64,000 bases of DNA from Bowmanella denitrificans. GTDB taxonomy: Bacteria; Pseudomonadota; Gammaproteobacteria; Enterobacterales; Alteromonadaceae. The DNA is taken from the NCBI RefSeq assembly GCF_002887595.1, contig NZ_PEBU01000003.1, forward strand, positions 372,001-436,000, in the 5' to 3' direction. Below the pieces are notes generated by a model, which saw only the letters and a list, made by a program, of their open reading frames with translations, was not told the DNA's origin and searched no databases. Every line of letters starts with the position of its first letter. Positions within the stretch are counted from its first letter, which is position 1. The position numbers and the translations under genes are program-made. This document shows, piece by piece, positions 1 through 7,787 of this stretch.

Positions 1-402
1 GAGTTATCTTTTTTAGATCATGATAATAGAATAAATAAGCTTGTTGAAGGCTTTACGTTTGGCTCAAAAGGGAGGGAAGGAGTTACTAAAATGTTATCTC
101 TATCCTTGTCTCTGGTCGAACAATTTGCACCTGAAGGAAAATCTATATCTTCACAAGTGCGTACTAAGGTAATGGCGGATTTTGATTCCTTGCCAACCGC
201 CATCCTTGGCGAATATTTTGCTAAGGCAGAAGTCGGAAAAAGTACTTTCTCATCTGCAAAAGAGCTTGAGAGTCTTGCAATGAGTAGATTATTTAGAAAT
301 CACTCGCAGTCTTCCATCGAACTTAGAGGAGTGATTGGCTGTTTACTTGATTGCTGGGGAATTAATAGGAAAACTTTCAGTGAGGTCGTAAGCACGTTAT
401 AA
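1..402 (+). CDS. Unknown protein, C-terminal part (cut by window start)
   Basis: The frame is open from the first base to a TAA at 400-402, giving at least 133 residues, so the start lies outside the window. An internal ATG at 91 exists, but the reading upstream of it has the same character, so it is probably not the true start. The sequence is mixed alpha-helical with no signal peptide or membrane segment, and I recognise no family. Base composition is AT-rich compared with the core genes from 2400 onward, as in the HEPN-like gene at 1103. Both genes are followed by the same long repeat, which suggests acquired DNA. Confidence 0.6.
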   Translation, partial: ELSFLDHDNRINKLVEGFTFGSKGREGVTKMLSLSLSLVEQFAPEGKSISSQVRTKVMADFDSLPTAILGEYFAKAEVGKSTFSSAKELESLAMSRLFRNHSQSSIELRGVIGCLLDCWGINRKTFSEVVSTL

Positions 403-447
403 CCGGGTAACCGGGGGGTTCTAGCCCCCAGTCCCCACAACACTCTG
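403..447. other. GC-rich hairpin segment between unknown gene and repeat copy 1
   Basis: Directly after the stop codon is a G-run/C-run dyad (GGGGGTTCTAGCCCCC, about 413-428). It could be the terminator of the partial gene or the scar of another element. The long repeat begins just after it, at about 448. Confidence 0.3.
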
Positions 448-1075
448 CGATCAAGGGGTCGTAGTTGTTGAAACAGTTTGAGAGAATTAGGCGGTGACAA
501 GACCTTTATTGCAGTCAATCTCCGCGATTGGCACAAAGCAGACATTAACCGACAAAAACATCAATCAGGTGCCTCCCCTTAAGCGGCCCAAGCCGCTTTG
601 CCCCCGCTAAAAAATTCCCGGTCGGTTCAGGGCGCTACTAAAAGGTGGGCAATTTGCTGGGAGCGAATTGAGTGGAAGACGCGTCTGGAACGTCGTTTTC
701 ACGACCACCTTTTAGTAGTGGCCTGGGCTGACGTTGTTGGGAATCCAGCGGGCGCGCTTTCTTTGCGTCTCGTTTCTTTACCGCGCAGTAAAGACAATCT
801 GGTCTGGAACCAGATTGAACAGCTTTAGCTGGCGCACAGGGCAACAGGCAGGACGCCTGTTGTAAATGGGACTGGCATGCCATGGAGGGCATGTCATAAA
901 GGACATGGAAGTCATGTTATTCAAACCTTGCCACGACAATCTTCACCATGGATACTAAAACCCAATTTGGCTAAACAATGCCATAGAAATAGTTGAAATC
1001 AGGCATGGACAGTTCTCCTCAACAGTTGCCACTTAAGTTTGGCAAAACTCCGGGAAAGGGGAAGTCCATATCATT
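448..1075. repeat. Long non-coding repeat, copy 1
   Basis: Reading 448-1075 against 1734-2290 shows near-identical sequence starting at CGATCAAGGGGTCGTAG and fading after the shared AGTTCTCCTCAA stretch at about 1011-1022. It contains an AAGCGGC/GCCGCTT-type hairpin near 580-597. It also has a perfect 14-bp inverted repeat (635-648 with 705-718, CTACTAAAAGGTGG) and the palindrome AGACGCGTCT. This copy carries an extra stretch of about 69 bp (795-863) absent from copy 2. Open frames inside it are not conserved in length between copies and look spurious. The family is not identified; it may be a widespread extragenic repeat of marine gammaproteobacteria. Confidence 0.8.
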
Positions 1076-1102
1076 CGTTAAGTTTCGCTATAGAGAGCGA
1101 GC

Positions 1103-1696
1103 ATGGATGAAAAAGTTAAAGCATCATGGGAGCGAGCACTTCATCCTGAGACGCTTAAAACAAATATTATTACTGCTTCTATCTTTTCGATGGCCTTCGA
1201 AATGCTCAAGAGAAGTATTATTGAGAAGATCGAAGGTTTTTTCACAAATGGATTTGATGAAAATGGGATGATTATTAGTCCTGAATATAAAGAAAAGGTG
1301 CTCATCCTAAACAGAAGCCCTCTCTATGCATCATTGAAATGGCTACAAGATATGGATGCTATTGATGATAAAGATTTAGAGAGATTCGAACATATTAAAA
1401 GGTGTCGTAACACCTTAGCTCACGAAATGCTAACGTTTGCGTCATCAGGTGTAGACTTTGATGTCGCCGAAGCGTTTGAAGAAATGATCGGTTTACTAAG
1501 AAAAATAGAGATTTGGTGGTTTGAAAACTTAGAAATGGCGGTAGACCCAGAAGCTTACCCCGAAGACCTAGACTTAGAGCAAGTAGTCCCCGGTCCCGTG
1601 TGGAGTCTTAAAATGCTCATTGATGTTGCGCTAGGGCCAGAGGAAGAGGCGCGAAAATATTATGATTACTTTGTCGCAAATGCAGACACAACTTAA
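1103..1696 (+). CDS. HEPN-like domain protein
   Basis: The protein has 197 residues, is soluble and mostly helical, and shows the sequence RCRNTLAHE near residues 98-106. R-N-x3-H fits the RX4-6H signature of HEPN domains, with the usual polar residue after Arg. HEPN proteins are commonly RNases in toxin-antitoxin, abortive-infection and CRISPR systems, but some are inactive, so nuclease activity here is inference. No MNT-type nucleotidyltransferase antitoxin lies beside it. The gene is AT-rich and sits alone between two copies of the long repeat, which suggests horizontal acquisition. The ATG at 1103 follows a purine-rich GAGAGCGAGC stretch; no better start is seen. Confidence 0.65.
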   Translation: MDEKVKASWERALHPETLKTNIITASIFSMAFEMLKRSIIEKIEGFFTNGFDENGMIISPEYKEKVLILNRSPLYASLKWLQDMDAIDDKDLERFEHIKRCRNTLAHEMLTFASSGVDFDVAEAFEEMIGLLRKIEIWWFENLEMAVDPEAYPEDLDLEQVVPGPVWSLKMLIDVALGPEEEARKYYDYFVANADTT

Positions 1697-1735
1697 CAAG
1701 CCCATGTTGCCGGACTGGTTTTCCGCTACACTTCG
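1691..1735. other. attC-like left half after HEPN-like gene
   Basis: The stop codon of the HEPN-like gene lies inside ACTTAAC (1691-1697), a full match to the integron R'' consensus RYYYAAC. The following CCGGACTGG-TTTTCCGCTAC resembles the interior of integron attC sites as I remember them. No matching R' box (GTTRRRY) follows, because repeat copy 2 starts at 1734. A 7-base match is weak evidence, so this is only a candidate remnant of a gene-cassette recombination site. Confidence 0.3.
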
Positions 1736-2290
1736 ATCAAGGGGTCGTAGTTGTTGAAACAGTTTGAGAGAATTAGGCGGTGACAAGACCTTTATTGCAG
1801 TCAATCTCCGCGATTGGCACAAAGCAGACATTAACCGACAAAAACATCAATCAGGTGCCCCCCTTAAGCGGCCCGAGCCGCTTTGCCCCCCGCTAAAAAA
1901 TTCCCGGTCGGTTCAGGGCGCTGCTAAAAGGTGGGCAATTTGCCTGGAGCAAATTGAGTGGAAGACGCGTCTGGAACGTCGTTTTCACGACCGCCTTTTA
2001 GTAGTGCCCTGGACTGACGTAGTTGGGAATCCAGCGGGCGCGCTTTCTTTGCGTCTCGTTTCTTTACCGCGCAGTAAAGAAATGGGACTGGCATGCCATG
2101 GAGGGCATGTCATAAATGACAAGGAGGTCATGCATTCAAGACCTTGCCATAGCAGTCTTCGCCGTTGATACTAAAACTCAGTTTGGCAAAGTCAATGCCA
2201 TAGAAATAGTTGAAATCAGGCATGGATAGTTCTCCTCAATGGTTGCCATATAAGCGTGGCATCCCCCCGGAAAAAGAGGACTCATTGCTT
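1734..2290. repeat. Long non-coding repeat, copy 2
   Basis: This is the second copy of the 448-1075 element, in the same orientation and about 1286 bp downstream. It lacks the 69-bp dyad-containing stretch of copy 1. Its long inverted repeat has two mismatches (CTGCTAAAAGGTGG against CCGCCTTTTAGTAG). A 134-codon open frame crosses it but breaks in copy 1, so I do not treat it as a gene. Its left end abuts the attC-like sequence; the right end fades about 110 bp before aquaporin. Confidence 0.8.
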
Positions 2291-2399
2291 TTTCTGTGGT
2301 TCAAAAGTTAACTCTTTTAATCTGTAGAGGTACGCACATAACAAGCGCTTTCAGACTGACGCTAAAGCGAGCCAGGACAATTCACAAACTGAATAGGGG
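2291..2399. other. Leader between repeat and aqpZ
   Basis: This contains AACAAGCGCTTTCAG, with further dyads downstream (2339-2375), again resembling the 5' half of an attC site but with an imperfect R'' box. It also presumably holds the aquaporin promoter, which I could not define. GGGG at 2396-2399 directly precedes the ATG. Confidence 0.2.
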
Positions 2400-3095
2400 A
2401 TGACAGTGAAGAAATATGCTGCTGAGTTTATAGGTACATTTTGGTTGGTTCTTGGCGGGTGCGGTAGTGCTGTGCTCGCTGCGGCGTTCCCGGAAGTTGG
2501 CATTGGGCTGCTGGGTGTGTCTCTGGCCTTCGGTCTGACTGTACTGACGATGGCCTATGCAATAGGACATATTTCAGGCTGTCATTTAAACCCGGCGGTT
2601 TCGGTTGGGCTTTGGGTAGGTGGTAGGTTCCCGGCAAAGGAACTTCTGCCTTATATAGCCGCGCAAGTGCTTGGTGGCATCTTAGCGGGGGGCGTTTTGT
2701 ACCTTATCGCTTCGGGGCAGGCTGGTTTTGATATAACAGGCGGATTCGCGTCAAACGGTTATGCTAAGCACTCGCCGGGCGGCTACACCATGCAAGCTGC
2801 TCTGATTACCGAGGTCGTAATGACGATGATGTTTGTCTTGATCATTCTGGGTGCTACGGACAAGCGTGCGCCTGCTGGTTTTGCGCCGATTGCCATTGGC
2901 TTGGGTTTGACCCTGATACATCTTATCAGCATCCCCGTCACGAACACTTCAGTCAATCCTGCACGAAGCACAGGTGTAGCCTTATATGTCGGCGATTGGG
3001 CCACTGCACAGCTGTGGCTTTTCTGGGTGGCACCGCTTGTTGGTGGCGCTATCGGCGCAGCTGTTTATCGATTTATCGGAAAGTCAGACGACTGA
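2400..3095 (+). CDS. aqpZ: Aquaporin Z (water channel)
   Basis: This is an inner-membrane water channel of the MIP family. The 231 residues match the usual length of AqpZ and form six membrane segments with two half-helices. The two NPA boxes are HLNPAVS (near residue 63) and SVNPARS (near residue 183). The selectivity filter pattern of water-specific channels is visible: an aromatic in helix 1, His in LTLIHLIS, Thr before the second NPA, and Arg after it. ATG at 2400 is preceded by an A/G-rich stretch. It is a stand-alone gene next to accessory DNA; osmotic adjustment is the likely role. Confidence 0.95.
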   Translation: MTVKKYAAEFIGTFWLVLGGCGSAVLAAAFPEVGIGLLGVSLAFGLTVLTMAYAIGHISGCHLNPAVSVGLWVGGRFPAKELLPYIAAQVLGGILAGGVLYLIASGQAGFDITGGFASNGYAKHSPGGYTMQAALITEVVMTMMFVLIILGATDKRAPAGFAPIAIGLGLTLIHLISIPVTNTSVNPARSTGVALYVGDWATAQLWLFWVAPLVGGAIGAAVYRFIGKSDD

Positions 3096-3292
3096 GTCAG
3101 GCATGCCTAATCGGGCAACCGGGGGCGTTTCATCCAGAATAATAAGGCTTGCTCCATCCATCATGCAGTGAAACCAATCCGGCCTGTTTGAAGTAAGTGC
3201 TGGATTGCCCTATTTATAGGAAAAACCAGGAAAGGGAAATTGGTGAAGTTACCAAAAATATATTTCCACCAAGGCGATAAACGTAAGGCGCC

Positions 3293-3925
3293 ATGGAAAT
3301 AGTTCTAATCATCTTTGTGTTGTTCCTGCTAAGCGGCATCTTGTTTGTTGCCGTCAGGCTAATCCTGTGGATATTCAGGAATAAAATGCGGGCCAGGGTG
3401 TTATACACTTTGCTGCTACTTAGCCTGATTGGGTTGGGCATTCACCATGTTTTCTATAAAAATATGCGCTTTATCCAGTCTAAGGTTTATCCCAACCTAT
3501 ACCTGGTAAAGTACCCTGACGAGGATCAGAATGCCCTTCAGCTGGCTATTCACCAGCAAGTCGTCACGCACCTTGGTAGCAAGTTTCCTGCGGTTAAAAC
3601 ACTGGCTTACGAAAAAGAAAACGCTATTTTCTTTTATCAGTACTATAAGGCTTTGCCTATCAGTGTTTTTCAGGATGAAGGCACCGCCTATTTTCTTGAA
3701 AACGAAGAAGACCTGGGCGGAATGGTCACCGAAGAGCTGGGCATGTATAGAAAGTACAAGTTGGCAGAGTTTACCTATGGCCCCTGCCAGGCCGAGGCTT
3801 CTGGGCATTGTGGTGAGCTTCGCTATTTCGACGAGAATGGTTTGGTTAAATCTGCTCGCCTTTCCAATCTGGTTGCACCGCCCAAAACAGCCAGCAAAGC
3901 CAGTACGGTTAGCCCCCAATGGTAG
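3293..3925 (+). CDS. Unknown membrane-anchored protein
   Basis: The 210 residues begin with two hydrophobic segments (residues 2-25 and about 37-52) joined by a basic stretch. A hydrophilic domain of about 150 residues follows, probably facing the periplasm. The domain has three Cys (CQAEASGHC region near residues 163-170) but no motif I recognise. ATG at 3293 follows GTAAGGCGCC. The small membrane protein at 3964 starts 38 bp after its stop in the same direction, so the two may be co-transcribed. No function can be assigned. Confidence 0.6.
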   Translation: MEIVLIIFVLFLLSGILFVAVRLILWIFRNKMRARVLYTLLLLSLIGLGIHHVFYKNMRFIQSKVYPNLYLVKYPDEDQNALQLAIHQQVVTHLGSKFPAVKTLAYEKENAIFFYQYYKALPISVFQDEGTAYFLENEEDLGGMVTEELGMYRKYKLAEFTYGPCQAEASGHCGELRYFDENGLVKSARLSNLVAPPKTASKASTVSPQW

Positions 3926-3963
3926 GAACCCTGTGACGTAAAAGCGTGGTTAAATAGAGTCGT

Positions 3964-4299
3964 ATGAGAAAGTCATTACTGGAATACCTGCCTTGGACCC
4001 TGGCCGCCCTGCTGCTCGGCGTTAGCTATATGCATCTGATACTCGGTTCAGCGCCTGAACAAACCAGCAGCTTGTCTTTTCTGATTTCACAACTATATCT
4101 TTTTGCCCTGCTCTATGTAGGTGGCGCGGTCGGCTCTATTTTGGCTGTACTCTTTATCCTTTTTGATGTCTTTTATCTGCAAAGAAACTGGCAGCTATCT
4201 CGTCATTTCTTCACCATTCGTGCGATTTCAATGTTGTTTATATTGGTCGTCGTGGCAACCTTGCACTACCTGCTGGAAAAAACCTTCGATGTGATATGA
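3964..4299 (+). CDS. Small unknown membrane protein
   Basis: The protein has 111 residues with three clear hydrophobic segments (about 10-28, 40-66 and 86-104) separated by short charged loops. There are no recognisable motifs. It lies in the same direction as the gene ending at 3925 and is followed by an intrinsic terminator at 4408-4430, so it is probably the last gene of that small unit. Function unknown. Confidence 0.55.
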   Translation: MRKSLLEYLPWTLAALLLGVSYMHLILGSAPEQTSSLSFLISQLYLFALLYVGGAVGSILAVLFILFDVFYLQRNWQLSRHFFTIRAISMLFILVVVATLHYLLEKTFDVI

Positions 4300-4407
4300 C
4301 CTTACAACCCAGGCAACGCCATGTTTTATCTCTGTTCAAGCCTGTGTTTGGGAACAAAAAATCAGCTACGTCAAACCAAGTACAAGCTTAATTCAGTGCC
4401 TAAAAAA

Positions 4408-4430
4408 GCCCGCTATCTACGATAGCGGGC
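4408..4430. terminator. Bidirectional intrinsic terminator
   Basis: A perfect 10-bp stem, GCCCGCTATC / GATAGCGGGC with loop TAC, is flanked by an A-run on the left and a T-run on the right. It sits between two convergent transcription units (3964 gene and 4472 gene). Confidence 0.9.
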
Positions 4431-4471
4431 TTTTTATCAATATCAGGTGGCGTTACCTGTGCCACCGAACA

Positions 4472-5386
4472 CTAAAACTCGTATGTATTAGCCTTACTTA
4501 ACAATTTCTGGGTATCCAGTTTACCGGCCACACAGGCCTGCACATCTTTATAGTCAAACACGTAGATGCGATCCTGATTTTTGCTGCGGCCCTTGCCACC
4601 GGCATAGTTGTCCAGCATCAGGGTGATATGTTCACCGTCAGGCAGGCTCTTCAGGCCACTGCCGTATTTACACAGGATATCGGCGGTATTGTGTTCAAAC
4701 TCGGCAAGAAACTTTTTACTTTGCTCCTGCGCTGCTTCGGCCCGTTTATTGGCTGCATCACGTCGCTCTTCTTCCAGTTGCTGTGCATATTGTTCCACTT
4801 CGCGCTGGCGCTCACGTATCTGCGCCAGTTCTTTTTGCAGCTCCTGGGCTTCTTTTTCAAGTTCCTTGCGACGCTCCCCCTCGGCATGACGCTTTTCAAA
4901 CTCGTTGTCGCGGTTGCGACGCTCCACTTCACGTATTTCCCAGTTCAGTTCACGCTGTTTACTGTGCAGCTCACTAAGCTTTTCACCAGACTCAACAAAG
5001 AGTTCACGCACCCTTTCCAACTCATCGCCGATGGACTCGTATTCAATCACCTGGCCGTCATTCTCTATCACTATGGCGTTACCATTCATTTCAATATGCG
5101 GGGCCACAGGTGGTACCGGAATCACATGATCAATACCGTTAAAGGAAAAGCGGTACTGGCTGCTGCCAGACGTTTGCACCCTGAATAGCACCCCCTGCCC
5201 GGCCAGATAAGTGGCTTGTAGATTACGCACGCTGATGCCTTTTCTATCGCGGTTTTGTTTGTAGCTGGTTTGCATAATGCTGCTCATAATTTCCAGCTCT
5301 TTACTCAGTTCTTCAAGCTGCGGTGCGGCCTGGGCACTCACGCTGCAAATACCGGCAAGTAGCAAACATAGGGATGACTTTTTCAT
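4472..5386 (-). CDS. Periplasmic coiled-coil protein of the ECF operon
   Basis: I choose the ATG at 5386 (304 residues) because GAGGT lies just upstream of it. An ATG four codons earlier overlaps the stop of the preceding gene. Residues 1-20 form a cleavable signal peptide ending in AQA. A small N-terminal domain is followed by a long charged coiled coil (about residues 120-220, very rich in E, R, K and Q) and a C-terminal domain with two Cys (ILCKYG and VQACVAG). It is the last gene of a sigma/anti-sigma operon, so it may be a sensor or an output of that envelope-stress system. No family recognised. Confidence 0.7.
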   Translation of the reverse strand: MKKSSLCLLLAGICSVSAQAAPQLEELSKELEIMSSIMQTSYKQNRDRKGISVRNLQATYLAGQGVLFRVQTSGSSQYRFSFNGIDHVIPVPPVAPHIEMNGNAIVIENDGQVIEYESIGDELERVRELFVESGEKLSELHSKQRELNWEIREVERRNRDNEFEKRHAEGERRKELEKEAQELQKELAQIRERQREVEQYAQQLEEERRDAANKRAEAAQEQSKKFLAEFEHNTADILCKYGSGLKSLPDGEHITLMLDNYAGGKGRSKNQDRIYVFDYKDVQACVAGKLDTQKLLSKANTYEF

Positions 5387-5394
5387 GGTTGACC

Positions 5395-6054
5395 TCATTT
5401 TATCGGTGACAGGTTATCGCGCTGCCCAGTCTCGGGCGCCAGATAAACCTGTTGCTGAAGCTTGTTAAACTGACGGGCATAAAACTGTTGATCGTCTTCC
5501 CGCTGTTGATTGACGAACTTAATTAATTCAGCAAAATCCTCTCGCCGCTCGGTGCGACTGGCACTCAGAAGATAGCTGGTTAACTGACTGCTGACGTCCT
5601 GTTGCTGCTCACGCATCTCACGACTGTAATTGGCCAGCAATACTTGTTGCTGCTCGCGGAACTGGGCAATTTCAGCATCCACCTGGCGGCGTATTTCATC
5701 CTCTCGCCCCTGCCCGGCAAAACTTACCGTCAGGCTGCCGCCATGCACTTGCACCTCAACCCGAAACAGCACCATCACCAGCGCCACTATCGACATAGCA
5801 AAAGACAGTGACGGCATGGCCCGGCCCCGCCACCAGGACGAATCAGCTACCGGCTGCGGGCCGATGGCAGGGATCTGCCAGTTGGGTACAGGTTGTTCTT
5901 CATAGCGCGTTGCCGCCTGTTCAACTTGCCTGGCCAGGCTAACCTGCCGGGCAAATTCGTCATCGTCGGCACACAGCCGTTCAAATACCTGCTGCTGTTC
6001 GGCAGACAACCGGCCTTCCAGCCACAAAGCAAATAATTCATGTTTGTCAGACAT
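5395..6054 (-). CDS. Probable anti-sigma factor, single-pass membrane protein
   Basis: The 219 residues contain an N-terminal cytoplasmic region of about 80 residues of the anti-sigma type (LFALWLEGRLSAEQQQVFER). One membrane segment follows (about 82-97), then a periplasmic part that is largely helical and Gln/Glu-rich. The gene overlaps the ECF sigma factor by 8 bp, which is the usual sigma/anti-sigma arrangement. No zinc-binding HxxxCxxC motif is present, so it would be a non-ZAS type. The role is inferred mainly from position and topology. Confidence 0.75.
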   Translation of the reverse strand: MSDKHELFALWLEGRLSAEQQQVFERLCADDDEFARQVSLARQVEQAATRYEEQPVPNWQIPAIGPQPVADSSWWRGRAMPSLSFAMSIVALVMVLFRVEVQVHGGSLTVSFAGQGREDEIRRQVDAEIAQFREQQQVLLANYSREMREQQQDVSSQLTSYLLSASRTERREDFAELIKFVNQQREDDQQFYARQFNKLQQQVYLAPETGQRDNLSPIK

Positions 6055-6589
6055 AGTGCACCTCCATCACGTCTTTGAGCTTGCCGAGCCCCGCGTACAG
6101 ACGGGATTTCACCGTATTACTGGATACACCTAACTGCTCGGCTATCTCTTCAAAGGTAAACTGACTAAAAAATTTCAACTCCACCACCGCCTTTTGCTCC
6201 AGCGATAACTGTTGCATTGCCCTGACTAGTTCCCGCGACTGCGCGTCTGCGATGGTCAGGCGACTGACACAAGCCAACTCGTCCACCAACGGGTTTTCCT
6301 CATCCAACGGCTGGTAATCACGCTTACGCCGGTAAAACTCCACCATGCGGTGATGGGCGATACGGAACAACCAGGCCTTAAAACTGCCTTCACCACGAAA
6401 GCTTTGCAGGTTGCGAAACACCGACAAGAACACCTCTTGCAGCAGATCCATGGCATCGTCGGCATTGCCGGTCATGCGCAGGCCATAGTTGTAGACGGCC
6501 TTGTCATAGCGTTTAACCAACTTCTGCCAGGCACCGTTATTCCCCTTTAAGGCCTTACGGATTAGCGTTTCATCACTTTGTTCGAACAA
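6047..6589 (-). CDS. ECF-type RNA polymerase sigma factor (RpoE-like)
   Basis: The 180 residues have sigma region 2 (DDAMDLLQEVFLSVFRNL, then the -10 recognition part GSFKAWLFRIAHHRMVEFYRR). Region 4 follows with its helix-turn-helix (FTFEEIAEQLGVSSNTVKSR). The start is TTG at 6589, with GGGTAGG just upstream; no ATG precedes region 2, so the TTG is well supported. The stop overlaps the downstream anti-sigma gene. It probably directs its own operon, but I could not define the promoter between 6590 and 6702. Confidence 0.92.
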   Translation of the reverse strand: MFEQSDETLIRKALKGNNGAWQKLVKRYDKAVYNYGLRMTGNADDAMDLLQEVFLSVFRNLQSFRGEGSFKAWLFRIAHHRMVEFYRRKRDYQPLDEENPLVDELACVSRLTIADAQSRELVRAMQQLSLEQKAVVELKFFSQFTFEEIAEQLGVSSNTVKSRLYAGLGKLKDVMEVHYV

Positions 6590-6702
6590 GGCCTACCCCA
6601 ATCATGTCCACTTGCGCTGCAGTTTTGTTATTCTCTGCCCTTAATGTCGAGGCCGGGCAGAAAATAGTTTGGTGAATCTGAAAATATTTTTTTGTCACCC
6701 AC

Positions 6703-7608
6703 TTACAGCATGGGTTTGGGCATTAAGGGTTGCAGCAGCTCGGCAATACGACGGAACAGCCGAACCCGGGTGGTACCACTGCGCCACACCAGACCAATTT
6801 CCCGATACGCCTTGTCTTCGGCCGGAAAAGACACCAAAGCACTGTGCTGCAAAATATCGCTTTTCAGGGCCAGCTCCGGCAAAAATGTCAGCCCCAGTTT
6901 GCTGTTGGCCAGTTGCACCAGCGTAAACAGGCTGCTGGCTGCTAAGGCACTGACCTGCTCTTTATGTTTCAGACCACAGGCACTCACCGCATGGCCGGTC
7001 ATACAATGTTCCTGCTGCAGCAAAAACACACTGTCTTTCGGCAAGGCGCTGTAATCCAGTGGTTGCGGCAACAATTCCAGCATATGTGGATGCGCCACTA
7101 AATGAAAAGGATCGTGGCCAATCACCATTTGTTTGCAGCCCGGTGTTTCCATCGGTAAGGCCAGAATCAACAAGTCCAGTTCACCACTGTTCAGCTCTCG
7201 TAACAGATTACTGGTGGTGTTTTCCTGCAATTGTAAATTAAGGTCGGGCAGAGCCTTGCCCACCTTATCAATCAAGCCTTCCAGCAAAAATGGTGCGATA
7301 GTGGGAATAATGCCCAGCTTTAATTTACCGGCCTGCCAATTCCCGGCGCTCTGTGCATATTCCACCAGCTCGCTGGCGCCGTTGAGCAGTTCCTTGCTGC
7401 GCTCCACCATATCCAACCCCAGGGCGGTGAAAATAAAGGTCTTGTGATCCCGCTCCAGTAACTGACAACCCAGTTGCTCTTCCAAATTCTGGATGGCGGT
7501 ACTCAAGGTCGACTGACTGACAAAACAGCGTTGTGCAGCCCGGTTGAAATGCTGCTCTTCGTGCAAGACCACCAGATAATTCAGGTGTTTCAGGTTAGGC
7601 CACTTCAT
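6703..7608 (-). CDS. oxyR: OxyR, peroxide-sensing LysR regulator
   Basis: This LysR-family transcription factor of 301 residues has an N-terminal winged HTH (FNRAAQRCFVSQSTLSTAIQ). The regulatory domain carries HCMTGHAVSAC, whose two Cys (residues about 202 and 211) have the C-x8-C spacing of the OxyR disulfide switch (C199/C208 in E. coli). GAGGAG lies upstream of ATG 7608; a GTG one codon earlier is less likely. It is divergent from the TonB-dependent receptor at 7788, with 179 bp between them. It normally activates catalase and peroxidase genes; none of those are next to it here. Confidence 0.9.
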   Translation of the reverse strand: MKWPNLKHLNYLVVLHEEQHFNRAAQRCFVSQSTLSTAIQNLEEQLGCQLLERDHKTFIFTALGLDMVERSKELLNGASELVEYAQSAGNWQAGKLKLGIIPTIAPFLLEGLIDKVGKALPDLNLQLQENTTSNLLRELNSGELDLLILALPMETPGCKQMVIGHDPFHLVAHPHMLELLPQPLDYSALPKDSVFLLQQEHCMTGHAVSACGLKHKEQVSALAASSLFTLVQLANSKLGLTFLPELALKSDILQHSALVSFPAEDKAYREIGLVWRSGTTRVRLFRRIAELLQPLMPKPML

Positions 7609-7787
7609 CACACGCTCCTCTATAAAAACCTATTAAAACACAATTTATTAATCAGATTAGCTAATGCTAGCAGTATTGCATGGCTTTGTCCTGAGCGTAT
7701 TTGTCCTCTCAGATTGAAGCTTTTTGTCCTTGTTGTTACTGCCACCTAACGCAACAATTTGCCCACCATTAACAATAATTTCACATC

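Noticed and set aside
598-892. Open frames in repeat copy 1 on both strands
   Set aside because: Opposite-strand frames overlap, have no ribosome-binding site and are not kept between the copies.
1764-2168. 134-codon open frame on the plus strand
   Set aside because: It lies wholly in repeat copy 2 and its equivalent in copy 1 is interrupted, so it is read as an artefact of the repeat.
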